Shown here piece after piece: positions 1-7,988 of a stretch of 64,000 nt of DNA. Made by a program: the position numbers and the translations under genes. The DNA is from Methanolinea sp. UBA277. Its GTDB lineage: Archaea > Halobacteriota > Methanomicrobia > Methanomicrobiales > Methanospirillaceae. Below the pieces are notes generated by a model. The model was given only the letters and a program-made list of their open reading frames with translations, had not been told where the DNA came from and did no database searches. Every line of letters begins with the position of its first letter. Position 1 is the first letter of the stretch. The stretch covers positions 1 to 64,000 of the forward strand of contig DANP01000022.1 in the NCBI GenBank assembly GCA_002499905.1, given 5' to 3'.

Positions 1-1
1 A

Positions 2-724
2 TCACCAGCAAGCGGGTGGCCGATCGCCAAGGGAGACTTCAACTCCGGCGATGCCAACAGCCCGGTTGCCGTTATGACCTGCGGTTCCCACCTCGATGAG
101 AAGGGAATCTGCGACAAGGGAGCCGCCATCTGCGGATCCTGCAAGACCGAGAACCTCGGCCTTGAGAAGGTCATCGCAAACATCATCTCCAACCCCAACA
201 TCCGCTTCATCCTGCTCTGCGGGACGGAAGTGAAGGGTCACCTGGCCGGACAGACCATGGTTGCCCTCCACAAGAACGGGGTAAAAGACGGCAGGGTTGT
301 CGGGGCTGAAGGTGCCATTCCGTTCATCGAGAACCTCGCCGATGACGCCATCAAGCGATTCCAGGAGCAGTGCGAACTGGTCAACATCATGGAGTCCGAA
401 GATATTGGCTCAATTGCCGCCAAGATCAACGAACTCAAGGGACGCGATCCCGGTGCATTCGCCGCCGACCCCATGGTCGTCGAGGTCAAGGAAGCTGCCG
501 GGGGTATTGAGACCGCGGCCGCAGGGGTAAACCCCCAGTTCCTCGAGATCGAGAAGAGGCTCGACAAGATCGAGAAGCAGATCGAGTTTGCAGATGCAGA
601 GATCGCCCAGCGCGTCGGAAGAAAAATCGGTCGGGACATTGGTATCCTCTATGGCCTTGTGGCAGGACTGACGGTATTTGTCCTGCTCCTGGTACTGCTC
701 CCGAAACTTAACGTCTTAATGTAA
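2..724 (+). CDS. mtrA: MtrA-MtrG fusion, Na+-translocating methyl-H4MPT:coenzyme M methyltransferase (5' partial)
   Basis: The corrinoid-carrying subunit of the membrane methyltransferase that moves the methyl group from tetrahydromethanopterin to coenzyme M and pumps Na+. The reading frame is open at the left edge and begins with SGWPIAKGDF, typical of the MtrA N-terminus. The first ATG inside the window is at 74 but is internal. His at about visible residue 80 (GHLAGQ) matches the cobalt-ligand His84 of known MtrA, so only about five residues are missing. From about position 534 the protein continues into an MtrG-like module: a charged helix, the block EIAQRVGRKIGRDIGILYG, then one membrane helix. 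The expected separate mtrF and mtrG genes are absent between this gene and mtrH, so MtrG appears fused to MtrA. GGAGGTG precedes mtrH 18 nt downstream. Confidence 0.92.
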   Translation, partial: SPASGWPIAKGDFNSGDANSPVAVMTCGSHLDEKGICDKGAAICGSCKTENLGLEKVIANIISNPNIRFILLCGTEVKGHLAGQTMVALHKNGVKDGRVVGAEGAIPFIENLADDAIKRFQEQCELVNIMESEDIGSIAAKINELKGRDPGAFAADPMVVEVKEAAGGIETAAAGVNPQFLEIEKRLDKIEKQIEFADAEIAQRVGRKIGRDIGILYGLVAGLTVFVLLLVLLPKLNVLM

Positions 725-741
725 TGGAGGTGTGAAAGAGT

Positions 742-1779
742 ATGTTCAGATTCGAAAAAGAGCAGAAAGTCTGGGACTTCAACGGCACCAAGATCGGAGG
801 ACAGCCTGGTGAGTACCCGACTGTACTTGGTGCGTCAATTTTCTACAATAAACATGAAGTTGTCCTCGATGACCACAAGGGAGTCATCGACAAGGTGAAG
901 GCCGAAGCCCTCTGGAACCGGTGTCAGGAACTCTCGGATATGACCGGGATCCCCCACTTCATCCAGATCATCGCTGAATTCGGCGAGGCGTTCGAGAGCT
1001 ACTTCCAGTGGTTCGACAGCATCGACAACAAGACCGCCTTCCTGATGGATTCGTCGGTTCCGGCTGCACTGGCTCACGCCTGCAAGTACACAACCGAGGT
1101 CGGCCTGGCACACCGTGCCATCTACAACTCGATCAACGGTTCCATCCCGCCCGAGAATATCGAGGCCATCAAGAACAGCGATGTCGACGCCGCTATCGTG
1201 CTGGCCTTCAACCCCGCCGACCCCTCCGTGGCCGGAAGGGAGAAGACCCTCGTTGAGGGTGGTGTTGCCGGCCAGACCAAGGGAATGATCCAGATCGCCG
1301 AAGAGGCGGGAATCACCCGGCCTATCCTCGATACTGCCGCAACACCGCTCGGGCTTGGATCCGGTGGTGCCTACCGGGAGATCCTGGCCTGCAAGGCCAT
1401 CCACGGATACCCCACCGGTGGTGCCTACCACAATATGACCGTCTCCTGGACCTGGCTCAAGCGCTGGAAGGGATCAAAGAAGAACCCTTCGAAGCTCGCA
1501 GAGTCCCTGAAAGGCAAGGATGCCTACGTCGAGCAGCTGCTGCACCACTACCAGGGCGGCATGGACGGCGTCATCCAGGCTGCCTGGTCAGCTCCCGATA
1601 TCGGCTGCAACATGATCGCCAGCACGCTCGGTGCCGACCTGATCATGTACGGTCCCATCGAGAACGTGGAGGCCATGATCACGGCACAGGCCTACACTGA
1701 TATCGCGGTCCTCGAGGCAACCCGCCAGATGGGAATCGAGTGCGTGGCCGAGAGCCACCCGATCTTCAAACTCATTTAA
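742..1779 (+). CDS. mtrH: Tetrahydromethanopterin S-methyltransferase subunit H
   Basis: The soluble methyltransferase subunit that demethylates methyl-H4MPT and methylates the corrinoid on MtrA. At 345 residues it has a TIM-barrel-like sequence from FRFEKEQKVWDFNGTKIGGQPGEYP through GVAGQTKGMIQIAEEAGI to LGADLIMYGPIENVE, diagnostic of MtrH. Length is close to the family norm. The ATG is 17 nt after the mtrA stop and is preceded by a strong GGAGGTG. It is the last gene of the mtr operon: a T7 tract follows the stop. Known order elsewhere is mtrEDCBAFGH, and only the A(G)-H end lies here. Confidence 0.97.
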   Translation: MFRFEKEQKVWDFNGTKIGGQPGEYPTVLGASIFYNKHEVVLDDHKGVIDKVKAEALWNRCQELSDMTGIPHFIQIIAEFGEAFESYFQWFDSIDNKTAFLMDSSVPAALAHACKYTTEVGLAHRAIYNSINGSIPPENIEAIKNSDVDAAIVLAFNPADPSVAGREKTLVEGGVAGQTKGMIQIAEEAGITRPILDTAATPLGLGSGGAYREILACKAIHGYPTGGAYHNMTVSWTWLKRWKGSKKNPSKLAESLKGKDAYVEQLLHHYQGGMDGVIQAAWSAPDIGCNMIASTLGADLIMYGPIENVEAMITAQAYTDIAVLEATRQMGIECVAESHPIFKLI

Positions 1780-1790
1780 CCCTTTTTTTC
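1780..1790 (+). terminator. U-tract terminator of the mtr operon
   Basis: CCC followed by seven T residues (1783-1789) starts directly after the mtrH stop codon. Archaeal RNA polymerase terminates at such oligo-T tracts without needing a strong hairpin. Confidence 0.6.
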
Positions 1791-1933
1791 TGGCCCTGGG
1801 TGTAAACGGCGCATCCCATCATCGAAGATGACCACCTTTTCCTCACCTGGACAGCCGCGGTGCTGATCCCCACTTTCACTCCCCACGGCCCGTACCTTTT
1901 CCCGCATCATACCCCGTTTTCCCTGGACCCATC

Positions 1934-2158
1934 ATGACCGGAGACCAGACCGCAGAACAGGTTGCCGACCGGTGGATGCGGGCACGGCGGGCACTGAAAG
2001 CAGGGGAGCAGGCCTATGCCGGGCGTCTCTCCATGATGATCCGTACCCGTTCCCGTGACCGGGTTGCCGACATCGGGGACCCGCTTGAAGCCGCCCTCTT
2101 CGCGCTCCTGATCGAACTGGTGAAGGAGTGGGACGGGGAGTGGGAGACTTGTTGGTAA
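1934..2158 (+). CDS. Small hypothetical protein (74 aa), uncertain
   Basis: A 74-codon frame between mtrH and the UspA-GNAT gene. The product is charged (RWMRARRALKAG near the N-terminus) with a hydrophobic stretch around EAALFALLIELVKEWDGEW, so it could be a small helical protein. The codon third positions are GC-rich like the neighbours. I see no ribosome-binding site before the ATG and recognise no family. It could be a lineage-specific gene or chance; it covers most of the otherwise empty 440-nt gap before the convergent gene. Confidence 0.35.
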   Translation: MTGDQTAEQVADRWMRARRALKAGEQAYAGRLSMMIRTRSRDRVADIGDPLEAALFALLIELVKEWDGEWETCW

Positions 2159-2219
2159 GACCGTCTATCCAGCGGGAGGGCCGTACGGGGGGGGAAAAGA
2201 GTGTACAGCCGGATATCTA

Positions 2220-3545
2220 TCAGGCCCGGTCAGCCGGCCGCGTCATCGGCTGAACGTTTGAGCCCTCCATCTCCCCCATGGCAAAATCAAACCGCGCTTG
2301 TATCCCGGGCGGGAGCTCGTCCTCTCCAATCTCCCTGAATCCGAGCTGCCGGTAAAATTCCACCAGCGGAACCGTGGAGTGCATGTACAGCGGCTCCCGG
2401 CCGCAGGCTGAGATCAGCTCCTCCATCACCTCGCGGGCATAGCCCCGGCCCCGGAATTCCTCGAGGGTGAAGATACCATCGACCTCCAGCCCGCCAGGGT
2501 GCCGCCGGCAGCGGGCAAGTGCGACCAGGGTCCCTTCCACCAGCACCCCGAAGACCCGGTCGCGTTCCGGGTCGGCCGTCTGCTGGTGGAACTGGCGCCA
2601 GATCTTCTCTGCACCAGGGAATTCCTCCTTATCCAGTTCGCGGGTGATCACCTCGAGCTGGATCTCGGGATAGAAGAGGAACAGGGGGATCCGGGTTCGC
2701 TTTGCCACCTCCTGGGCAGTGCTCCCGATGGGGAGGCTCCTGATGAAGTCAGAGGCGCCGAAACGGGGCATGAAGATGAGGGTTGCCTTCTCCTTCTCAG
2801 CCATTTCGCAGATCACTTCTGCAGGTCTGCCGAACCGGATCAGGATGGTAACCCTGGCCTGGTCATCATCGATAGAGCGCCAGAGAGACTGGAGCTCCCC
2901 GTACGAATTCCGGATGCTTTCCTCGAGTTCCTCCCGGGTGTCAGCCTGGGTGATGACGTGGAGCAGGACCAGCTCTTTGATCCCCGGGAGAGAGCGGAGA
3001 AACGCGAACCCTTCATCGCAGGGCTTCGAGAAATCGACCGGGAAGAGCATCCGTGAGAAGAGGCTGACCTCTCCCTTCCCTTCCCGTGAAAGAACGGGTT
3101 TCATCCGGCTCCATGCAGACGGGTGCCGGGCAAGGAGCACGCTGGTTGTGGCGTGACGGAGAATCCCTGAAGATACTGAACCAAGCAGGAGACCTTCGAC
3201 CAGTCCTTTTCCCCGGGCACCGATCATGATGAGATCCACGGCTTCCCGCCGTGCCAATCCAAGGATGACCGCTACCGGATCCCTGCCGTCACCGATGATG
3301 AGTTTCGCCCTCACCGGAATCCCCGCACGGTTGAGCTGCTCCTCCTCTTCATGGAGGGATCGTTCCGCATACTCCCGTGGGGATGCCGTCTCCTGTCCTC
3401 CGAGCCAGGCACGCGATGATGCGTTTTCGCCATCGAGCACATGCAGGAGAATGACCTCTCCCGTGTCGGGCATCTTGCTCACCAGACCTGCCGTCATCCG
3501 GGCATACTCAGAAAAATCGGTCGGAAGCAGGATTTTCTTCACCAT
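2220..3545 (-). CDS. Tandem universal stress protein fused to a GNAT acetyltransferase
   Basis: A 441-residue three-domain protein. Residues 1 to about 145 form a UspA domain (KKILLPTDFSEYA at the start) with an intact ATP-binding signature G-2X-G-9X-G-S at GARGKG...LGSVS. Residues about 160-300 are a second UspA domain (MLFPVDFSKPCDEG) whose nucleotide loop is degenerate (MPRFGASDF...PIGSTA). From about 310 to 425 there is a GNAT domain with motif A-like IFTLEEFRGRGYAREVM and the C-terminal YRQLGF. The gene is monocistronic with its own promoter region. UspA proteins are stress-linked and GNAT domains acetylate amines; ATP-controlled acetylation is an inference. The acetylation substrate cannot be told from sequence. 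Confidence 0.88.
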   Translation of the reverse strand: MVKKILLPTDFSEYARMTAGLVSKMPDTGEVILLHVLDGENASSRAWLGGQETASPREYAERSLHEEEEQLNRAGIPVRAKLIIGDGRDPVAVILGLARREAVDLIMIGARGKGLVEGLLLGSVSSGILRHATTSVLLARHPSAWSRMKPVLSREGKGEVSLFSRMLFPVDFSKPCDEGFAFLRSLPGIKELVLLHVITQADTREELEESIRNSYGELQSLWRSIDDDQARVTILIRFGRPAEVICEMAEKEKATLIFMPRFGASDFIRSLPIGSTAQEVAKRTRIPLFLFYPEIQLEVITRELDKEEFPGAEKIWRQFHQQTADPERDRVFGVLVEGTLVALARCRRHPGGLEVDGIFTLEEFRGRGYAREVMEELISACGREPLYMHSTVPLVEFYRQLGFREIGEDELPPGIQARFDFAMGEMEGSNVQPMTRPADRA

Positions 3546-3576
3546 ACGTCTCCGCTCGTCCCCCCGAGTGATAGAT

Positions 3577-3597
3577 CATCATGATGCTATTAATACA
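3577..3597 (-). promoter_or_regulatory. Promoter with 10-bp palindrome, UspA-GNAT gene
   Basis: On the minus strand a TATA-like TATTAATA (about 3597-3590) is followed by the perfect palindrome CATCATGATG at 3586-3577, between TATA and the expected transcription start. This is an operator-like position, but the palindrome is short and could be chance. Confidence 0.35.
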
Positions 3598-3655
3598 ACA
3601 CCCTTTCTTCCCGGTACAGGAGCTTTGATGGAGGGAGCGGTCTGATACAGTTCTG

Positions 3656-4216
3656 GTGTCGGGTATGCACCACAACGATGACGACCCTGTAAAAGAGGCC
3701 ATTAAGCGCAGGAACGAACGGCAGGAACAGAACATCGGTATTCTCATCCGGCAGCTTTCGGATGAAAATCCCAACCTCCGGGTCCGTTCTGCCGGGGCCC
3801 TTGGAAACATCGGCGATATGCGGGGCGTCGATCCCCTGATCGCCCTCCTGTCGGATCCGGTTCCGGATGTGGTATGGGTTGCCCTGCGTGCGTTGGGAAC
3901 GATTGGAGATTCCCGTGCTTTCGATTCCATATTGCCCTGCCTGAAGAGCCCCGATCGCTGGACCCGGCAGGGAGCCGTTCAGGCGCTCGGGGATCTGCGG
4001 GATCCCCGTGCTGCTGAATATATCGCACCGCTTTTGAATGATCCGAAGAAAGGGGTGAGAAGTGCTGCGGCAGAGGCGCTCGGAAAGCTTGCCGACAGCA
4101 GGTATGTTCCCGTACTGGAGTCAGCGCTCGGGGATGACGAGCATGAAGTCCGCGAGGCGACACGGCTTGCCCTCAGGAAGCTTGCAGAGGAGCCGGCCTT
4201 TCGGTCTGGTCAGTGA
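3656..4216 (+). CDS. HEAT-repeat (PBS lyase-type) protein
   Basis: A 186-residue alpha-solenoid protein. After a charged N-terminal helix (about residues 1-35, KEAIKRRNERQEQN) there are about five HEAT/PBS-lyase-like repeats of roughly 31 residues, each with the pattern VRSAGALGNIGDMRGVDPLI or close variants. Such proteins are protein-protein interaction scaffolds; no catalytic motif is present. The start is uncertain: GTG at 3656 or ATG at 3665; neither has a well-placed ribosome-binding site. A homologous protein lies at 49808-50392. Partners are unknown; the neighbours are stress and redox genes. Confidence 0.85.
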   Translation: MSGMHHNDDDPVKEAIKRRNERQEQNIGILIRQLSDENPNLRVRSAGALGNIGDMRGVDPLIALLSDPVPDVVWVALRALGTIGDSRAFDSILPCLKSPDRWTRQGAVQALGDLRDPRAAEYIAPLLNDPKKGVRSAAAEALGKLADSRYVPVLESALGDDEHEVREATRLALRKLAEEPAFRSGQ

Positions 4217-4223
4217 ATGAAAC

Positions 4224-4247
4224 GGAAAAATAAGATGAATTTTTTTA
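4224..4247. terminator. Bidirectional terminator between HEAT and rubredoxin genes
   Basis: The convergent ends of the two genes share an AT-rich stretch: a T7 run on the plus strand (4240-4246, overlapping the rubredoxin stop codon) and A5 at about 4226-4230, a T-run on the minus strand. Confidence 0.5.
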
Positions 4248-4628
4248 AATTTCAAGCGGTTCAAATCCCTGCTTTCGTACCTTCCCGAACTGCACCGAAA
4301 TCCTGGGGTCAAGAGCACAGACCGGACAGGTATAGTTATCCGGAAGATCTTCAAATGCCGTTCCCGCCTTAATCCCCCGGTGGGGCTCTCCGCGTTTCTG
4401 GTCATAGATATATCCGCAGACGGAACATATCCACCGCGTCGGTACCCATTCATCAAATCCCCATGTCCCTATCTTTCCCTTCCCCTGCATTCCGCAGATA
4501 GGACAGGCGTAGGATTCAGGGAGATCTTCAAACGCTGTTCCTGCCGGGATTCCGTTGTGGGGTTCACCCCGGAGCGGGGAATAGATATACCCGCACACGC
4601 TGCACTTATACCGCTTTACCTGTACCAT
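4245..4628 (-). CDS. Tandem-domain rubredoxin
   Basis: A 127-residue protein made of two complete rubredoxin folds, each with paired CxxCG knuckles. The first domain has YKCSVCGYIYSPLRGEP and YACPICG, the second WICSVCGYIYDQKRGEP and YTCPVC. Rubredoxins carry one electron on a Fe(Cys)4 centre, often to oxygen- or superoxide-reducing enzymes in anaerobes. Ordinary rubredoxins are about 52 residues, so this is a duplication joined by a short glycine/lysine linker. I chose the ATG at 4628 because GGTGAT lies just upstream; a start at 4649 would add seven unconserved residues. It is convergent with the HEAT gene and close to an oxidoreductase and F390 synthetase. Confidence 0.92.
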   Translation of the reverse strand: MVQVKRYKCSVCGYIYSPLRGEPHNGIPAGTAFEDLPESYACPICGMQGKGKIGTWGFDEWVPTRWICSVCGYIYDQKRGEPHRGIKAGTAFEDLPDNYTCPVCALDPRISVQFGKVRKQGFEPLEI

Positions 4629-4773
4629 GAGAATCACCCGTACAGTCATGTGACTCCCGGGGATTACATAAAGGTATTTTCCATGAAACCGGTACCTGTC
4701 TGAACAGAGGCCACCATGGAACAGGGTACATCATTATATGGAACCGGATTCAACGGGCTCTCGGGAATAACGT

Positions 4774-5463
4774 ATGGTCCGCGTTCCGCTTGTACCCCTC
4801 ATCATCATTCTGGTGCTGATCTTCATTATCGCCGGGTATGCCTTCTCGGTGTTTGGCATTCCAGGGATTCGTAACGAGAATATCACTTCGCTGACCGCAG
4901 TTGAGATCCGGGACTATGAAGGAGAACGCCTCTCATCGATTGCGGATTTCAGGGAGAACTCTATACGGGGACCGCAGTATATCAGTCCGGGGGACTACCG
5001 CCTGAATGTCACCGGGCTCGTGGATCAACCGCTCTCTCTCACCTATGAACACGTGCTCGACCGATATCCTCACTACAACAAGAAAGTAACCCTCTTCTGT
5101 GTTGAAGGGTGGGATGTAACCATTCTCTGGGAGGGCGTGCTGATCGGGGATGTACTGGCCGAGGCACAGGTCAGGCCTGAAGCCACCACCGTCATTTTCT
5201 CTGCTGCCGATGGCTACTCAACCTCGCTTCCCCTCGATTACGTCCGGGATCGGGATATCATGATGGCCTATGCCATGAACGGCGTCACCCTGCCTCCCGA
5301 ACGGGGATTCCCCTTCCAGCTGGTGGCTGAAGACAGGTGGGGCTATAAGTGGATCAAGTGGATTACTACCATTGAGGTCTCGGCCGATCCCACGTACCAC
5401 GGGTACTGGGAGAGCAGGGGATACTCGCAGGATGCCAACATCAGCCGGGGATTTTTCGACTGA
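4774..5463 (+). CDS. Membrane-anchored molybdopterin-binding oxidoreductase (sulfite oxidase/YedY family)
   Basis: A 229-residue protein with an N-terminal hydrophobic helix (residues about 5-27) that should anchor it outside the membrane, followed by an oxidoreductase molybdopterin-binding domain. Recognisable blocks are SPGDYRLNVTGLVDQPLSLT, the conserved LFCVEGW with the Cys expected to ligate molybdenum, and GFPFQLVAEDRWGYKWIKWI. It is shorter than full sulfite oxidases and lacks a dimerisation domain. By family it binds Mo-molybdopterin; the substrate is unknown. It lies 81 nt upstream of F390 synthetase, which has its own promoter-like region. Confidence 0.85.
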   Translation: MVRVPLVPLIIILVLIFIIAGYAFSVFGIPGIRNENITSLTAVEIRDYEGERLSSIADFRENSIRGPQYISPGDYRLNVTGLVDQPLSLTYEHVLDRYPHYNKKVTLFCVEGWDVTILWEGVLIGDVLAEAQVRPEATTVIFSAADGYSTSLPLDYVRDRDIMMAYAMNGVTLPPERGFPFQLVAEDRWGYKWIKWITTIEVSADPTYHGYWESRGYSQDANISRGFFD

Positions 5464-5514
5464 CCGGGCGGCGGCGGATAGATGTACGGAGCCCTCGTGA
5501 GCATCAAGCGGTAT

Positions 5515-5544
5515 CTTAAATTCAGGGGATAGCCATCACTATCC
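5515..5544 (+). promoter_or_regulatory. Promoter with inverted repeat before F390 synthetase
   Basis: A TATA-like CTTAAATTC at 5515-5523 is followed by a perfect 6-bp inverted repeat, GGATAG (5527-5532) and CTATCC (5539-5544), ending exactly at the ATG at 5545. The expected start of transcription falls on the right arm, so the mRNA would be nearly leaderless and the repeat sits where a repressor would block polymerase. Confidence 0.45.
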
Positions 5545-6900
5545 ATGGTACCCGGTGCCTTCTTCAATGAAGCGGTGGAACGGCTCCCACGCAGCGAGCT
5601 CGATGCACTCATCGATGAGCGGGTACGGTATACGGTACGGTATGCGGCAGACAACTCCCCGTTCTACCGGTCATGGTTTCGCGAACACGGGATCGATCCG
5701 GCTTCCATAACGACCCATGAGGACCTGCTCGGGCTTCCTGTCATCTCCGGGAAGACTATCCGGGAGCACCAGCCTCCCGTTACTCCTGAATTCATGTTCC
5801 GGAGTGTTGCCTGGGACAGGATCTTCACCATCCACGAGACAAGCGGCACTTCGGGGACGCCGAAGAGCTTCTTCCTTACCTGGGATGACTGGCTACGGTA
5901 TGCCGAGAAGTACGCCCGGAGTTTCGTCTCACAGGGGTTCGGCAGGGGAGACCGGATCGTGATCTGCGCTTCGTACGGGATGAACGTTGGGGCAAATACC
6001 ATGACCCTTGCGGCGCGTGATATCGGGGTGGCCATCATCCCGACCGGCAAGTGCAGCTTCCCCAACCGGATCATTACCAATTACCATCCGACCGGCATCG
6101 TTGGGAGCGTCTTCAAGCTGATCCACCTTGCCCGCCGGATGCAGGATGACGGGCTTTCGCCAGGTGAATCGTCGGTAGAACGACTGGTCATTGGTGGAGA
6201 GAGCTTTGCCGATGAATCACGGGCTTATGTTGCGGAACTCTGGCAGCGTGATGTTTTCAATACCTATGGCTCTACAGAAGGAACCATGTGCGGGGAATGT
6301 GTGGTCCGGAGCGGGCTCCACGTCCCCGAAGACCTGGTGCACCTGGATGTCTACGATCCGGCGCTGAAAATGTTTGTTCCTGACGGTGAGTGCGGTCGGG
6401 CGGTGCTGACCACGCTCATTCCGGCCGGGGGCCGTGCCGGTACCCTCCTGATCAACTACGATACCGAGGACACCACGGTGGTGCTGACCAGAGAACCCTG
6501 CCCCTGCGGAAGGACCCACATAAAGATCATGAACCCCCAGCGGGAGGCAGAGACGGCCTGGATCCTGGGAACACCGGTGAACCGGGTGGATATCGAGCGG
6601 GGAGTCTTCCAGCGACCGAACATGGATTACCTCACCGGGGAGTATGAGGCCTTCATCTATGGCGGTGACGAGGCAGAAGAGACAATACTCCGGGTGAGCA
6701 TGGAGTGCACCAATCTCTCTTCAACACCACAGGAAGCGATTGGTGAGACCTTCCGGAAATCCTTCTTCAGATATAAACCTGCCCTATCCCGTTCAATCGG
6801 GGACGCCTTCTCCCTCATCTTTTCATTCACAGAACCGGGAGGGCTGGAACTCTCCCGGCTCAAAGGCCGGCCGAGACGGCTGGTGGACCGGAGATCATGA
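5545..6900 (+). CDS. ftsA: Coenzyme F390 synthetase / phenylacetate-CoA ligase-like adenylating enzyme
   Basis: A 451-residue member of the adenylate-forming PaaK-like superfamily. The ATP-binding P-loop is visible at IHETSGTSGTPKSFFLTWDD (about residues 95-115), the second motif at FNTYGSTEGTMCGE, and the hinge-region aspartate in LINYDTED, followed by a CPCGRTH block. In methanogens members of this group adenylylate or guanylylate the 8-OH of F420 to make F390, a signal formed on oxygen exposure. Assignment to F390 synthetase rather than an aryl-CoA ligase rests on methanogen context and the N-terminal similarity (ERVRYTVRYAADNSPFYR). The name ftsA is the F390 gene, not the cell-division gene. 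Confidence 0.78.
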   Translation: MVPGAFFNEAVERLPRSELDALIDERVRYTVRYAADNSPFYRSWFREHGIDPASITTHEDLLGLPVISGKTIREHQPPVTPEFMFRSVAWDRIFTIHETSGTSGTPKSFFLTWDDWLRYAEKYARSFVSQGFGRGDRIVICASYGMNVGANTMTLAARDIGVAIIPTGKCSFPNRIITNYHPTGIVGSVFKLIHLARRMQDDGLSPGESSVERLVIGGESFADESRAYVAELWQRDVFNTYGSTEGTMCGECVVRSGLHVPEDLVHLDVYDPALKMFVPDGECGRAVLTTLIPAGGRAGTLLINYDTEDTTVVLTREPCPCGRTHIKIMNPQREAETAWILGTPVNRVDIERGVFQRPNMDYLTGEYEAFIYGGDEAEETILRVSMECTNLSSTPQEAIGETFRKSFFRYKPALSRSIGDAFSLIFSFTEPGGLELSRLKGRPRRLVDRRS

Positions 6901-7177
6901 CCACTTTTTCAAGGCGGGGTTGTGATCGCGTCGGTTCTACATCGTAGAGTTTTTATCCCCGGAAGATATAACCTGTAATGCTCATGGGATATGCCCCCTG
7001 GTTTTTTCATTTTGCCGGACACCCCCAGAATCTGGCATCAACCCCCCTATCTATCAGGCGAGGTCATATCCAGAGCACCTTTCTTTGAAACGCGTTCTCC
7101 TTCCCTTATTCCGGTATTAAAAACGGATCCTTCCACCAATTGCTTTATTCCGTTCCAGAGCGAATTTCTGTGACAGC
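6901..7177. other. Intergenic region, no gene seen
   Basis: The 277 nt between F390 synthetase and marC contain no convincing coding frame. A weak AT-rich element (TATTAAAAAC near 7112) could be the marC promoter. Confidence 0.4.
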
Positions 7178-7810
7178 ATGGCGGACCCGATCTCTACCCT
7201 GGCCTACGCATTCGCTGCATTGTTCGTCATCCTGGATCCCCTCCTCTCCGTCCCCATATTCACTTCGATGACCCAGGGGCAGAGCTCCGCCGAGGTCAAC
7301 CGGCAGGCACTCATTGCCGTTGTTGTTGCCGGGTTCCTGATGTACCTCTTCCTCTTCTTCAATTTCTTTATCTTCGGCACCCTCGGAATCACCATCGCCA
7401 GTTTCCAGATTGCCGGGGGAATCCTGCTCTTCCTCCTGGGGTTGCAGATGGCTCTCGGTATCGATATCGGCAGGACAAAAGAGCATACCCACACCGCTGC
7501 CGGGGTGGTCATCGGCACACCGCTCCTCTGCGGACCGGGGGCCATCACCACCGTGCTCCTCCTTGCAGAGGATAACGGGATGTTCATCACTGCCGTCGCC
7601 ATAGCCCTCACCCTTGCCGCAACATTCCTGGTTCTGCGATTCTCCTTCCAGATCCAGCACATCCTGGGAGTAACTGTGACAGAGATCCTCGGTAAAATCC
7701 TGGGAATGCTGGTCGCTGCCATCGCGGTCAGCATCATTGCCGACGGCATTGTCGGACTCCTGCAGGAATACGGCTCGATCTACTCCTTCGCGCTCACGAT
7801 GGGAGGATAA
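7178..7810 (+). CDS. MarC family integral membrane protein
   Basis: A 210-residue hydrophobic protein with six predicted membrane helices. The N-terminal block FAALFVILDPLLSVPIFTSM and the central GIVIGTPLLCGPGAITTVLLL-like segment (residues about 105-130, PLLCGPGAIT) are typical of the MarC/UPF0056 family; length matches. The family was once thought to export antibiotics, but its true function is unknown. The gene stands alone; the last residues (SFALTMGG) fall in the final helix. Confidence 0.88.
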   Translation: MADPISTLAYAFAALFVILDPLLSVPIFTSMTQGQSSAEVNRQALIAVVVAGFLMYLFLFFNFFIFGTLGITIASFQIAGGILLFLLGLQMALGIDIGRTKEHTHTAAGVVIGTPLLCGPGAITTVLLLAEDNGMFITAVAIALTLAATFLVLRFSFQIQHILGVTVTEILGKILGMLVAAIAVSIIADGIVGLLQEYGSIYSFALTMGG

Positions 7811-7988
7811 CGGGACCGCTGCGGTCCCGACTCCCGGCCCTATGACCAGTCCGGGCGTGGAAACCCGGGACCACCCCCGTGTGAACGTCTCTTTTCCCCC
7901 AAACCATACCCCGTTCGGGAATTGTCATCTCTTGTCACTCACGGGAAGTGCTGCGCCCACCAGGGGAGCCGGGACCAGGGTACCCTGC

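Noticed and set aside
6991..7173. 60-codon frame before marC
   Set aside because: No ribosome-binding site, unusual composition (many Pro and Phe) and no codon bias; probably chance.
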